A stretch of 64,000 nucleotides of DNA from Semisulcospira habei (Eukaryota; Mollusca; Gastropoda; Semisulcospiridae): assembly GCA_036245525.1 (NCBI GenBank), contig BTPG01000004.1, positions 15,878,264-15,942,263 of the forward strand, written 5' to 3'. The position numbers and the translations under genes are program-made. Within the stretch, counting starts at the first letter, position 1; every line of letters starts with the position of its first letter. The notes beneath the pieces are model-generated. The model ran no database searches, was not told where the DNA came from, and saw nothing but the letters and a program-made list of their open reading frames with translations. Shown here piece after piece: positions 33,566 through 43,645 of this stretch.

Positions 33566-33768
33566 TTAACCCATTGTGTCCGAGGTATGAAATCCCCACA
33601 TTTTGGAGTTGCCCTCTGAAGACTGCATTACAATTCAGGGGACAAATCGACCATGATAGTTTAAGGGTGGTGCCAAAATAGCTTGGCGCCTACGGGCGCC
33701 AAGCTATTCTGGTACCACCCTTGAACTATCATGGTCTATCCATGTCTTGCTGTGGCGTGAGGGAGCTT
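33566..33768. mobile_element. H2 TTAA element, right end lost (copy A)
   Basis: Begins TTAACCCATTGTGTCCGAGG and has a near-perfect hairpin at about 33647-33738. It stops at GAGGGAGCT where it is fused to unit U. Copy B keeps the intact end (54989-55203), so copy A has a deletion here. Confidence 0.8.
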
Positions 33769-33990
33769 TATATGCATTGCTTTCATAACTTTCTTAACGC
33801 CCCCTCTCTTTCCTATCTCTTTTTTTTTTTTTTTTTTTTTTTTTAGTGCTTTGGCCTCAGTAGATCTATGATCACTGGTTGATCATGCACATTTCTCTCC
33901 CCTGACAGTGCTATAACATACTTTACTTTGTAACCTTCCTAAAATATTAGCACTGGCAGTCTCCCCTTTTCTTTTCATTTATTACTAAGT
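33768..33990. repeat. Unit U remnant (copy A)
   Basis: TATATGCATTGCTTTCA through poly-T (33818-33845), GCTTTGGCCTCAGTAGATC and CAGTCTCCCCTTTTC. Copy B has several copies of this unit in both orientations. Confidence 0.75.
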
Positions 33991-36030
33991 AAAGTTTGTA
34001 CAATTTCCCCGAAACATGTAGTGAACTTCCGATGTAAGAAAATAGCAGCGGACCTCGTGGTTGGGACGTATGGAATAGGGTTCGTACGTCCGATATTGTT
34101 GTAAGCAACTGCGTGTGTGCGGAATGGGGGCCTGGGCAGCTCAGGTGGTAGTGTCCTGTTACAGGAAACTTTGGATATAACAAAATGTCAAGGGACTCAG
34201 AATGTCACGAATTCGAAACGTGACTTTGTGAGGTCAAACTTTGTTGAAACATTTCCGGTGGCATGTCTTCGAAATCATCTTTATGTTGGCCAGATGTTGG
34301 GGGATGGGGGGGGGGGGGGGTGGAAACATGTAGAAAAGAGATTAACGCTTTTGTTTTCGGCCACTTGGGGTGAGGGATTCCCCCACCCCCAGTAGCCAAA
34401 AACAGAAGCGTGTTGTGTGGTGTCGGAGTTGGGGTGAAATGGATCTTTTGTGACTGAAATCGTTGTGGATTCCCCAGTTGCCGAAAAGTGTGGGAGTGGG
34501 GTGGGAATTGGGGTGGAATGGATCTTTCGTGAATTTTCAAAGGTAGTGCTTGGTCTTCTTGACATCGTCTTCAAATGTAATGATCAATCCATTTCTGGCA
34601 TCTGGGGCATGTACTAGTAAATACCAATGACTAGAATCTGCATCATCTCAACTTGACAATAATATCAGATTGTATAATAATCCAACAAAACTTTGAACAT
34701 AAAAACTGTGATTACGATCGGTGTCTGTGTTGAATAGCTAATGATCGATCAATAATAACACAATACGTCAGTACTGTATCCCATCGTCAAATATTACTCT
34801 TTAATGAGTTTAACGTCAACATTTCGGCGTTAATCAGCGAGATTTGAAATTGTCATGCGACTGTGATGCTACCACCCCTTTGGCTCCATTAAACTTCATT
34901 CTTTATTATCACGAAACACTTAAAAACGCCATAAATCGTCTGTGAAAAGCCGGTTCGCAGCTGGTGCCGGTCTTGTACGCCGCCATGTTAGTTAGGGCCC
35001 GCAACTCTCGGTGCGCATCTAGAGTTACTTCCATGCAGTAAGACACACCTTTATGTTGCCATTTTTCGCCCGTTAGACTTCAAACGCGCCACCCTTGCCC
35101 AGCTGTTGTCGATTTGGGAGATCTAATTGTGGGAGGAAAACACAAGGCGGTGGCTGGAACTTTCTTGAAGTCACAGTCTGGGCCCAGATGATCACCTCCG
35201 TCTGAGGAACACACATAGAGACGCACAAGTAAATTAGGCTATTTCTTCAAAGATCTAGAAGCAAAAACGCTACCGACACGCAAAGGGTTAGGAGATTTGT
35301 TCAAGTACGATTTCACAGTAAGAGGCATACTTTATTATTATTATTCTTTTAATATATAGCCCGTTTAGCCTCAGAAAGTCGAAGTCGTTTTACTCACATC
35401 TGAGCAAGCTTAGGCTTGTCCTTTTTTTTTTTAAAGGAAATTCTCTTCCACTGCAGAGGCTCATGAAAATCTGTGCCTTTTGTGGGACGGTTGAGGGTGG
35501 CTGCAGGACTGCTGAAAACTTGCTCTCTTTCGTTTTTCCTCCCCGAGAAACAAAAACACTCTTTTTCGTTGAATGTTTCCAACTTTGTTGCTGTCTGTCC
35601 AGGAACCTTTTGGGGTCGCTGTTCTCCGGGACGTGAGAAAATATCTATTTTAACTCCCTCACTGCACGTGGGCGTAGATTATATTTCAGTTTTAAATCAC
35701 TGTAAACTGAACGTGAAGAACATGAATACAAAGTGGTTTCAGCAAGGGGGCTCATGAAGATAATGTACCTCTTGCACTTGGGTAATGTTCTCTTTTTCTC
35801 GAACCAGGAAATGGGCCTAAATTCGTGAGCCCCATTTTTCGCGTTTCCAATCGTACGTAAATACCTCCCACGAGGTTTTGGTCGACCTCTGATGTTTAAC
35901 GGTAGTGCCTGATTCGTGTTGGAATATCGTAGTCAGTCTTCATTTCAAGCGCCAAGTTAATCAGGCAGCCTACATGAGAAACTTAGGACTAGGCATACGC
36001 GTGCTGCTCTGTGGTTTTGGGTCTTACGGT
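33991..36030. other. Mostly unassigned stretch (copy A)
   Basis: Contains a hairpin at 34347-34410 (CGCTTTTGTTTTCGGC against GCCAAAAACAGAAGCG), two diverged direct copies of TTGGGGTGAAATGGATC (about 34430 and 34510), a lone H7 end at about 35270, eroded H1 arms at 35450-35490 and 35745-35780, and a small (ATT)n. No gene recognised. Copy B is at 56620-58650. Confidence 0.45.
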
Positions 36031-36033
36031 TCT

Positions 36034-36076
36034 GGGGGCCAGTTGCATGCGTGAGATTACTCACGCAACTGGCCCC
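36034..36076. mobile_element. Short H5 hairpin (copy A)
   Basis: GGGGGCCAGTTGCATGCGTGAG against CTCACGCAACTGGCCCC. It sits directly after the left arm of an H4 repeat (CTGTGGTTTTGGGTCTTACGG), whose right arm is missing. Confidence 0.75.
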
Positions 36077-36794
36077 AAGAGCTACATCATTTATGTGAGG
36101 CTCCAACCAACGCCTAAGGTATTTGGACAACGTCAAATGACAGATTATCATTTCTTCAAGGCACGAACGCCATGAAAGATTTACTTTTTGAAAGCGACGT
36201 CAACCGCCCTTCACTCCTCCACCTCAACCCCTATCTAATTCAGTCCCGTTATCTGCCTACGGTTCACCCCATTCCAACATCCCACTAACTATCCACCAAC
36301 CCCCTCCGCGTCCCCGTTTATAATGATATGATTTAACAGCGACATTTCAAATCATAGGCATGGACATATAAAATACATGTATGTTTTTTTAATGTAATTC
36401 AGTCCACTATACTAGGAAGCCTTTTCTCGTATCTTTCTGATCTGCCCGCCCCCCCCCCCCCACCCCCCCACCCTCTGTCACTACACCTTTGACCTCCCCC
36501 CCCCCCACCACCACCACCACCACTGTCATCTCAGATCATCTCAATCTCTTCTGAAACAAAAGAACAAAATCCGACCCACCCAGCAAGCTTTCCAACCACC
36601 CGTGACCGTCCTCAAGTCTCGCCGTGACATGGGTCACGTTACCCACGATGTGACACACCCGATTCGCGTTGTGACGGAAAACTAAGTCTGAATGACATTT
36701 GTACGCTACGCACAACCTGCGGGACACCCCTCTGCTTGAGGAAGTACGACGTAGATGAAGCACACATCGACTCAAATCGGCGCGGAGTGTATGT
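36077..36794. other. Unassigned, with poly-C (copy A)
   Basis: C-rich patches at 36449-36475 and 36497-36520 differ in length from copy B. No gene recognised. Confidence 0.4.
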
Positions 36795-36908
36795 CCCAGC
36801 CAGCAAAAGATCCTGGGGCCGCTGTCTGCCGTAGTGGGCCCGCGCACAGCAGTGCGTGGGCCTTCTGGGGTGGATGGTCGGCCCGATGACCTTTTGCTTT
36901 CTGGGTTG
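36795..36908. repeat. H9 foldback (copy A)
   Basis: CCCAGCCAGCAAAAGATCC and GATGACCTTTTGCTTTCTGGG are inverted ends. The centre GTGGGCCCGCGCACAGCAGTGCGTGGGCC is itself palindromic. Confidence 0.7.
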
Positions 36909-37075
36909 ATGGATACAGCATATCCCTAAAGGACACCCACTACTGCTTATTCTCTTCTCTTCCACTGGACGCACATATTTATTGTGTCTGAAATCTTTGT
37001 TCATTTAACGACCAAAAAAGTCCAACCACAACCTGTCCAAGGAACAAAGATACAAATTGGTCTCAGCAAGAGGCA

Positions 37076-37139
37076 TCGATCTTCATGAGCCCCCCCCCCC
37101 CCCAGTCGCGGGGGCTCACGAAGATCTATGTCTCTTGCA
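37076..37139. repeat. H1 hairpin with poly-C tip (copy A)
   Basis: GCAAGAGGCATCGATCTTCATG against CACGAAGATCTATGTCTCTTGC. The C run in the loop differs in length from copy B. Left flank matches the 48105 element. Confidence 0.8.
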
Positions 37140-37429
37140 GCTTTTTTTTCTCAGCAGTATTTATATTCGAAGTTTCTTAGAAGCGAAATAGGTATAATAC
37201 AAAGGTGATTTCAGTCCTGAGTTGTCAAGTCGCCGTGTACCTCTCCGACTTTTGTTATTTTTAATAATTATGACCTTGTTTTTAGCAAAGTCGACTGTAA
37301 ACCAAGTGAAATTCAGTTTCTTGTCTGTTGTTACTTTGCGTGTATTGATTTTTCCCCCCTGTTTTGCGATTTGAGCCTTTTTGTTAAGGGATACTGAACA
37401 ATATAAGAGTGATTTATTATTATTATCAT

Positions 37430-37436
37430 CATCATC

Positions 37437-37506
<70 letters not shown>
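37430..37506. repeat. (ATT)n microsatellite (copy A)
   Basis: Longer than the copy B counterpart. Confidence 0.96.
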
Positions 37507-37552
37507 CTTGTTAGCAAGTCTGAGTTCTGAGTTAATCTTCATAGCTCATAGG

Positions 37553-37620
37553 TGTGCCGGTCGGTGATTTTGGGTCTTACGGCTGGAAGCCGTTAAGTCC
37601 AAAATCACAGACTCGCACAC
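37553..37620. repeat. H4 hairpin (copy A)
   Basis: GTGATTTTGGGTCTTACGGCT against AGCCGTTAAGTCCAAAATCAC. Right flank AGACTCGCACACAT. Confidence 0.75.
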
Positions 37621-38027
37621 ATATCAAAACAAAACCTCCTTTACATTAAACAAAACAAACAAACAAACAAACAAACAAAAACACGGAAGCCCAGGTTTTG
37701 CCGCTGTGAGGCGATTCACTGATCAGTTTCAGATGGCGACTCACATGCTATACATGAGTATATGTGAACCTATGCTACTTGAAGATTAAAGAATTTCCCT
37801 GCATGGCGAATCATGTCTGCAGGGTTTTTGTGGTGACAGTGGCCGGGTAGGGGGTGTCTAGGAACGGGTGCCCAGAAGACTTACTGGAACCACCCCGAAT
37901 AGAGCGTTGTTTGGGTGGCGGCGCGAACTGTCGGGTGTGAGTGACAGGGCCAGTCGCCGGCGAAATCAAGCTGATATCATATCCGCTGACTAGACCGCTC
38001 AGTCGCAGCCTGAACCCTCAACTCATT
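37621..38027. other. Unassigned, with (CAAA)n (copy A)
   Basis: A short (CAAA)n at about 37655-37678. No gene. Confidence 0.4.
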
Positions 38028-38226
38028 CAGCTCGACGGCCGTATTTCCCAAATTTTGGAGGCGTCATGTAACGACTATGCACCTGTTGCAGGAGATGGAT
38101 CGACCATGATAATTCAAGGGTAGTGCCAGATTAGCTTGGTGCCGACAGGCTAATCTGGCACTACCTTTGAATTATCATAGTTGACCAGTCTCTCCTGCTG
38201 TAGTGCGTCAGGGCTGAATGGGTTAA
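38028..38226. mobile_element. H2-type element (copy A)
   Basis: Left end TCAACTCATTCAGCTCGACG (TTAA changed to TCAA), right end GTCAGGGCTGAATGGGTTAA. The hairpin is about 38094-38182. Confidence 0.7.
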
Positions 38227-38341
38227 ACTTGTTTCATAAGAGCAGTATTCAGACCTTCATTTGGGCGTTCTTTGGATCATTGGTTGCTTTGGACGCTCAG
38301 AGAAAATGCTAAAACCGAGAGAAGGTGAACATGGTCTAATT

Positions 38342-38407
38342 GCAAGAGACCTAGATCCTCATGAGCCCCCGCAGTTGCGGAGGCTCATGAGGATCTATGC
38401 CTCTTGC
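38342..38407. repeat. H1 hairpin, intact (copy A)
   Basis: A 66-bp near-perfect foldback, C-G at the covarying position. The copy B counterpart lost 38 bp of its tip. Confidence 0.9.
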
Positions 38408-38573
38408 TGACACCACTTTTAACTGACACGTACTTTGGACGAATGGGACTGTGGCGTTGAATTAATACAGATGTTAGAAGCACAATCTGCGACCGCGTGC
38501 AGTGATAAAGGTTAAGAAAAAATGGGAAATACCTGTCAGAGGAACACGTCACGAGTGAATAAGTGTGTCGGAC

Positions 38574-38968
38574 GGTCCGTGGCGCAGAGGTAAAAGAGCC
38601 TGTCACCAATGCTAGAGGTGCGAGGTTTGATACCCGGTTCCGGCGTCGGACTTTTCTCCTCTAGTAAGTGTCACCGTTAACTCGGGGGGACCGTCGGGGG
38701 TTCCGCTTTCTGTGGGTACTTCGGCTCTTCCTTCCCCCGCCCCCACACTATTTTGGTATCAATTTTAGTCCACTTAATCAAATTTCAAATATAAACGATC
38801 TGAATTTCCGAAACTTCAGTAGGCGGCTCGCTTGAGCTTGCCCTTAGCACCAGGTGAATGTTCTGTGTTTATGTACAGTGTCAGTGTGAGTGAATGCGCG
38901 CGATTCACGTTCGCGGCGGCGCTTTGAGCAGATTTTCAATTGGGATAAAGCGCCTATTTAATGCGTTG
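38574..38968 (+). mobile_element. tRNA-derived SINE, copy A of SINE2
   Basis: A box TGGCGCAGAGG (38580), B box GGTTTGATACC (38626), then a body of about 300 bp shared with SINE1 (GCTTGAGCTTGCCCTTAGC). It ends in TGGGATAAAGCGCCTATTTAATGC and a GATT-rich tail. Not a tRNA gene: the A-B spacing is tRNA-like, but the acceptor stem is degraded and a long body follows. Confidence 0.8.
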
Positions 38969-39125
38969 ATTGATTGATTTATTTATTTTATGGTTGCCAG
39001 CAGTTATTGCGTAGATTCTCAGTAGAGAGACGCAGTCGTACAAGTCAGGGTATGGTCACAGAGGGTCACACGCATGACTTACAAGCCCGTGTCTGTCGAG
39101 AAAAAGTGATCGCGATCTAATTGCG
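38969..39125. other. SINE2 tail flank (copy A)
   Basis: A TGATTTATTTATTTTAT tail, then ordinary sequence. Confidence 0.4.
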
Positions 39126-39196
39126 AGACTGAGGCATAGATACTCAGCCCCCCCCCCCCCCGACTGTGGGGGCTCATGGAGATCTATGCCTTTTGC
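39126..39196. repeat. H1 hairpin with poly-C tip (copy A)
   Basis: GAGGCATAGATACTCAG and CATGGAGATCTATGCC. It is inverted relative to most copies: the flank after it (CTGAGACCAGTTTGTGTCC) is the complement of the usual left flank. Confidence 0.7.
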
Positions 39197-39403
39197 TGAG
39201 ACCAGTTTGTGTCCATGTTCTCTGGACAGTTTGGCTTTTGGTCCGTGTTCAGTGAACACAGATTTAAGAAACAAACGGTTAGTTTAGGTTAAAACTGGGA
39301 CAGCTTTAATCAGTTGTATCTGCCGACTTGCACATATATATATTTTTTTTAAAAGTTGCCGTGACTGCCGGGACGCCAGAATCATTCAACCGCAAGAGGC
39401 GTT

Positions 39404-40326
39404 GGGCAGCAAGAGACATAGAACCTCGTGAGGGCAGCATAGGAGATAGGGCAGCAAGAGACATAGAACCTCATGAGGGCAGCATAGGAGATAGGGCAGC
39501 AAGAGACATAGAACCTCGTGAGGGCAGCATAGGAGATAGGGCAGCAAGAGACACAGAACCTCGTGAGGGCAGCATAGGAGATAGGGCAGCAAGAGACATA
39601 GAACCTCGTGAGGGCAGCATAGGAGATAGGGCAGCAAGAGACATAGAACCTCGTGAGGGCAGCATAGGAGATAGGGCAGCAAGAGACATAGAACCTCGTG
39701 AGGGCAGCATAGGAGATAGGGCAGCAAGAGACATAGAACCTCGTGAGGGCAGCATAGGAGATAGGGCAGCAAGAGACATAGAACCTCATGAGGGCAGCAT
39801 AGGAGATAGGGCAGCAAGAGACATAGAACCTCGTGAGGGCAGCATAGGAGATAGGGCAGCAAGAGACATAGAACCTCGTGAGGGCAGCATAGGAGATAGG
39901 GCAGCAAGAGACATAGAACCTCGTGAGGGCAGCATAGGAGATAGGGCAGCAAGAGACATAGAACCTCGTGAGGGCAGCATAGGAGATAGGGCAGCAAGAG
40001 ACATAGAACCTCATGAGGGCAGCATAGGAGATAGGGCAGCAAGAGACATAGAACCTCGTGAGGGCAGCATAGGAGATAGGGCAGCAAGAGACATAGAACC
40101 TCATGAGGGCAGCATAGGAGATAGGGCAGCAAGAGACATAGAACCTCGTGAGGGCAGCAAGAGACATAGAACCTCGTGAGGGCAGCAAGAGACATAGAAC
40201 CTCGTGAGGGCAGCAAGAGACATAGAACCTCGTGAGGGCAGCATAGGAGATAGGGCAGCAAGAGACATAGAACCTCGTGAGGGCAGCATAGGAGATAGGG
40301 CAGCAAGAGACATAGAACCTCGTGAG
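39404..40326. repeat. 45-bp minisatellite, 22 units (copy A)
   Basis: The unit is a 28-bp part (GGGCAGCAAGAGACATAGAA then CCTCGTGA) plus a 17-bp part (GGGCAGCATAGGAGATA). I count 22 copies of the 28-bp part; three near 40120-40215 lack the 17-bp part. The only variants are CTCATGAG for CTCGTGAG in a few units and one ACACAG. The 28-bp part is an H1 left arm. Because 45 is divisible by 3, long open frames exist on both strands; these are not evidence of a protein. Confidence 0.97.
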
Positions 40327-40360
40327 CCACCGCATTCGCGGGGGCTCATATGTCTCTTGC
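40303..40360. repeat. H1 hairpin closing the minisatellite (copy A)
   Basis: The last array unit (GCAAGAGACATAGAACC) serves as the left arm of an H1 hairpin whose right arm is GGGGGCTCATATGTCTCTTGC. Confidence 0.85.
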
Positions 40361-40743
40361 TGCCCTTATGTTGTATCAGTTTAGTTGGACGGCTGGGCTG
40401 TTTTCGCTTTGGATTTTTAATGGATTAACAAGACAAATTGTAGCCGCGGGATGGGAAGTGGTTAACTTGAAAGAAAATGAATCCTATTTCTGTATGTTGT
40501 TAATTGCATTCATATTGTCGCGCTTGTAACCCCTTCGCTATCACTGATCACGGATTTCGCGTTAGAAACCACTACTCACGCTGATCGACATTCGCGTGAG
40601 GAATACCCCCAAAAATGTGGCCAGAAACGGGCATAAAGAACATAGGACAAACAAGAGACAGAAATTTTCATGAGCCCCCGCGACTGCGCCCGCACCCTCA
40701 CCCCAGGTGACTGAGACGGCCTACAGATTTCGTTCTTAATGTT
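40361..40743. other. TTAA-type end and half H1 (copy A)
   Basis: ACCCCTTCGCTATCACTGATC at about 40529 resembles a TTAA-element end. A lone H1 left arm (CAAGAGACAGAAATTTTCATG) is at about 40653. No gene. Confidence 0.45.
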
Positions 40744-40810
40744 TGCTGCTCTGTGATTTTGGACCTTACAGCGTAAGGCCGTAAGGTCCAAAATTTACAG
40801 ACCAGAACAG
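40744..40810. repeat. H4 hairpin (copy A)
   Basis: TGTGATTTTGGACCTTACAGC against GTAAGGTCCAAAATTTACAG, flanked by GCTGCTC and ACCAGAACAG. Confidence 0.75.
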
Positions 40811-40876
40811 ACATTTGTATCTTTTCCCACCGAAAAGACAATTACTTTCTTGATGAGTGAGAGAAGTAATTAGTTT

Positions 40877-41180
40877 GCACTCTACCCCTGATGGATTAGT
40901 TCGGGGTGATAATGGACGGCCCTAACGGGCGGGTTATGAGGAACAGGGGCAGCTATTGCCCATGCACTACGACCTGAACACTGATCAAGTTGGGCGCACT
41001 GCCACTGTACCACTGGACCGTTCAACGGACATGCTATTGAACAATGCCGTCTATTTTGTCCCTTGGATTGCGAGCCTAGCTGCCGAAGCCGAGATGGGGA
41101 CTCGAACCCACCACCCTTTGCACCTTTTCGCTCCGACGATTAACCGCCTAAGCTATTTTGGACTCGGCACTCTACCCTTG
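40877..41180 (-). mobile_element. tRNA-derived SINE with target duplication (SINE3, copy A)
   Basis: Flanked by GCACTCTACCCCTG (40877-40890) and GCACTCTACCCTTG (41167-41180), a 14-bp target duplication with one change. On the minus strand the head reads GCCGAGTCC, TAGCTTAGGCGG (A box), GGGTTCGAGTCCCC (B box), then ATCTCGGC. That is an 81-nt tRNA-like fold with a closing acceptor stem, followed by about 195 bp of body. It differs in head and body from SINE1/SINE2. Confidence 0.75.
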
Positions 41181-41710
41181 TAAGAGCACAAGGCTATAAT
41201 TATTATTTAGAGAATATGCAGAGGCAGATAACGAAGGAACAAGTAAATACTACGAACTTGAAGCGACGCAATCGCCAAACGGATACAAACTACGAACTAA
41301 TATGCACACACACACACAAAGTAATTACAATGTACACTGATATAAATCGTTCAGTTCATTGAACCAACAAATAATTGCTTGTATGTGCACTTGTCTTCAC
41401 TTTGGTCAGTTAACTATGACATCACTTGTATGACATCATAGCTACTTGTAATATTTCTGAAGAACATTGACATTACAAATTACGTCATCCTTTGTTTACA
41501 TTGTGATGTGATTTTTGTTTACATTTTGTCATATGACAACATTAGCTACAGAAGGTTAGTAAAACTGACGTACTCTCAATATGGTGTTGGGTGTGTTGTT
41601 GTTATTTTTTTTTTTCAACATAATTATTGTCTCCTGCACTTCCGCTGATTTCCTGCTCAAACAGGCATTTTTTATTTCTATTTGTTTTTCGCGCTCTTGA
41701 TTCCACTAAA
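41181..41710. other. Unassigned stretch (copy A)
   Basis: Short (CA)n at about 41304; ATGACATCACTTGTATGACATCAT repeats at about 41418. No gene. Confidence 0.35.
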
Positions 41711-41821
41711 CCCAGTTGGCAAAAGGTCGTCGGGCTGATTTTGGCTGCCGTTGACGCGCTCACGGAAGTGCGCGGGCCAACGTCAGCCGATGCCAGCCCT
41801 ATGATCTATTGCTCGTTGGGA
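41711..41821. repeat. H9 foldback, decayed (copy A)
   Basis: CCCAGTTGGCAAAAGGTCGTCGGGC at the left; GCCCTATGATCTATTGCTCGTTGGG at the right; AGTGCGCGGGCC inside. Confidence 0.55.
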
Positions 41822-42207
41822 AGCGTCGACCTCTCCGTTCGGTTTTTATTGTCGTCTGCCTGCGGGATATATCAAGACGCTTCATCTCTCCCTGTGAAGA
41901 GAGCTTCGCGGAAACGAGTAACGGGCCTTGGGCCGCGGACAGGCAAATGATGATCGACTGCAGTCCTCCTGGGAAACTCCTTCCATCTGCAAGAGGCTCA
42001 TAGATCTACAAAGATTCACAAACCTCTGTAGGGTGTCCTTTATGGAAGTCTCATTTGTCGCATAGTGCTAGACAGAATGTACAGATTCGCACAGTCGATT
42101 CTTTGCCAGTCTGCAGAAGCCCAGATCTATCAATGACGTTTTCCTGCCACGACTTTTTGTTGAAGTCTGTGTTCCTCCTGCTGACGGGAAACAATATTTG
42201 CATCCGT

Positions 42208-43271
42208 TGTGCTCAAATCATCATCATCATCATCAGTCCCTTGCCCGAACTGGGCGTTGGGGGGACTGAAAGGCAGCAGCAACAGACAGTGCTCTCCACT
42301 GAGTTCTATTTTGGGCGGTGGCAAGCAAGTCTGGCATCTCGAGTTCGGTCCATTCTTTTATGTTTGCGACCCAACTCTTTCTCTGACGACCTCGCCGACG
42401 ACTTCCTTCGAGAGTGCCTTGGAGGATAGTCTTGGACAAGGTGTTGTGTCGGGTCACGTGGCCAAACCAAGCAAGCTTGCGCCGTTTCACGGTTGCCAGA
42501 AGGGGTTCATGTGGGCCCACCAGGGAAGTGACGATGCTCCGTACATATTCGTTGGTCTTGTGCTCGCGGTACGAGATGCGGAGCAACTTCCTCAGGCACT
42601 TGTTCTCAAAGGCCTGGATTTTCTTTTCTGAGTCTGCAAGCAGTGTCCAAGTCTCACAGCCGTAGAGTAGAATAGACACTACGAGGGACTTGTAAAGCCT
42701 GTACTTGATGGTGAAGCTGATGGAGTTACTTCGCCATATCCTGTCCAGCCTGGCCATTGCGGATGTTGCTGTACCTATCCTGATACGGATCTCTGCTATG
42801 CAACTACCGTCTTTGGACAGGGTGGCTCCCAAGTACTTGAAGCTATTGACCTCTTCTAGCTTCTGGCCGTTCATGTGAATGTTGCTGCTGCTGTCGCTTG
42901 TGGTGTTGATCATCACTTTGCTTTTATCCGTACTGATCTCCATGCCATAAGACCCTGCGCTACTTGAAAGTTTGTCTGTCAGGTTTTGGAGCTCACTATT
43001 GCTGCCTGCCATGAGGTCAATGTCGTCTGCGAATCGAAGATTGCACAGGGATCTGCCACCAATAGAGATTGAAGTATGGTGGTCGTGGAGGGTTTCCTGC
43101 ATGATCTTCTCCAGGAATATGTTGAAAAGGACAGGAGAGAGCAGGCATCCTTGACGGACACCGATCGTCGTCCTGAAGAACTCGCCTGACTGATTGTTAA
43201 GTAGAACCGCGCTGCAGGCGTTCTTGTAAAGCGCTTCTATCATTTGGATCAAATGATAGAATGTGCTCAAA
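42208..43271 (-). pseudogene. 5'-truncated RTE-like LINE with target duplication
   Basis: A 1,044-bp insertion (42218-43261) flanked by TGTGCTCAAA at 42208-42217 and 43262-43271, absent from copy B. On the minus strand one uninterrupted frame of about 340 codons begins just after RT motif A. It carries GVRQGCLLSP (residues 37-46), the catalytic FADD box (80-83), FKYLGAT (144-150), LLYGCETW (201-208) and an RRRGRQRKSW-type basic end. The stop TGA is followed at once by a (TGA)n tail, so there is almost no 3' UTR, as in RTE-type elements. The intact frame and short divergence suggest a young copy, but without the N-terminal endonuclease and motif A it is not functional. The first 7 codons of the open frame come from target and foldback DNA. 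Confidence 0.9.
43235..43261. repeat. Foldback at the LINE 5' junction
   Basis: TTCTATCATTTG, GAT, CAAATGATAGAA: a perfect 12-bp inverted repeat with a 3-base loop, ending at the exact base where the target duplication begins. Confidence 0.9.
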
Positions 43272-43309
43272 AGGAGGAGGTTAAAGAAGGTATAGTCGAG
43301 AAATGGATC

Positions 43310-43430
43310 ATGGCTTGATAAGGCGACTCACGCCTCGGAAATAATGACGCTTGCCTGCACCGACCCTATCTTCGCTAGGATCTATACAGCCCTGGGTTCA
43401 AACCCCCTCCAGTTTTCTCCACCCGAGGCG
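43310..43430 (+). repeat. Possible tRNA-derived SINE head
   Basis: TGGCTTGATAAGG resembles an A box, and GGGTTCAAACCCCC (about 43394) is a good B box. The spacing of about 80 bases is long for a tRNA, so this may be a rearranged head. Copy B runs out at 64000 before the B box. Confidence 0.4.
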
Positions 43431-43580
43431 CCGAGACGTAACAGGGCGACATATCCTTATTACATCAACAGTAAAGTCTTGGAAATAATTCTTGGGCGAG
43501 AGGCGACGATCCTCATATAATGGTCTCTTACACATGGGGTATTTATATGTGCGGGGTAGATGCGTCGAAAGAAATCTTTA

Positions 43581-43645
43581 GCAAGAGGCGTGGATTCTCA
43601 TGAACCCCTGCATCCGTAGGGGTTCATGTGAATCTACGCCTATTG
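43581..43645. repeat. H1 hairpin
   Basis: GCAAGAGGCGTGGATTCTCATG against CATGTGAATCTACGCCTATTG. It has the A-T version of the tip pair (GAACCCC/GGGGTTC). Confidence 0.8.

Noticed and set aside
38574..38650. Possible tRNA genes at the A/B box pairs (38574, 41080-41165 and the copy B counterparts)
   Set aside because: Each is followed by a SINE body and one has target duplications. They are tRNA-derived heads, not functional tRNA genes.
39404..40326. Regular array that superficially resembles a CRISPR
   Set aside because: There are no unique spacers: the whole 45-bp unit repeats. The genome is eukaryotic and no cas-like frame is present.
39328..40349. Long open frames on both strands (up to 317 codons) with 15-residue repeats
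   Set aside because: The repeat unit is 45 bp, so any stop-free frame stays open throughout. Three strand/frame combinations are open at once, and copy B has only two units. This is a minisatellite, not a repeat protein.
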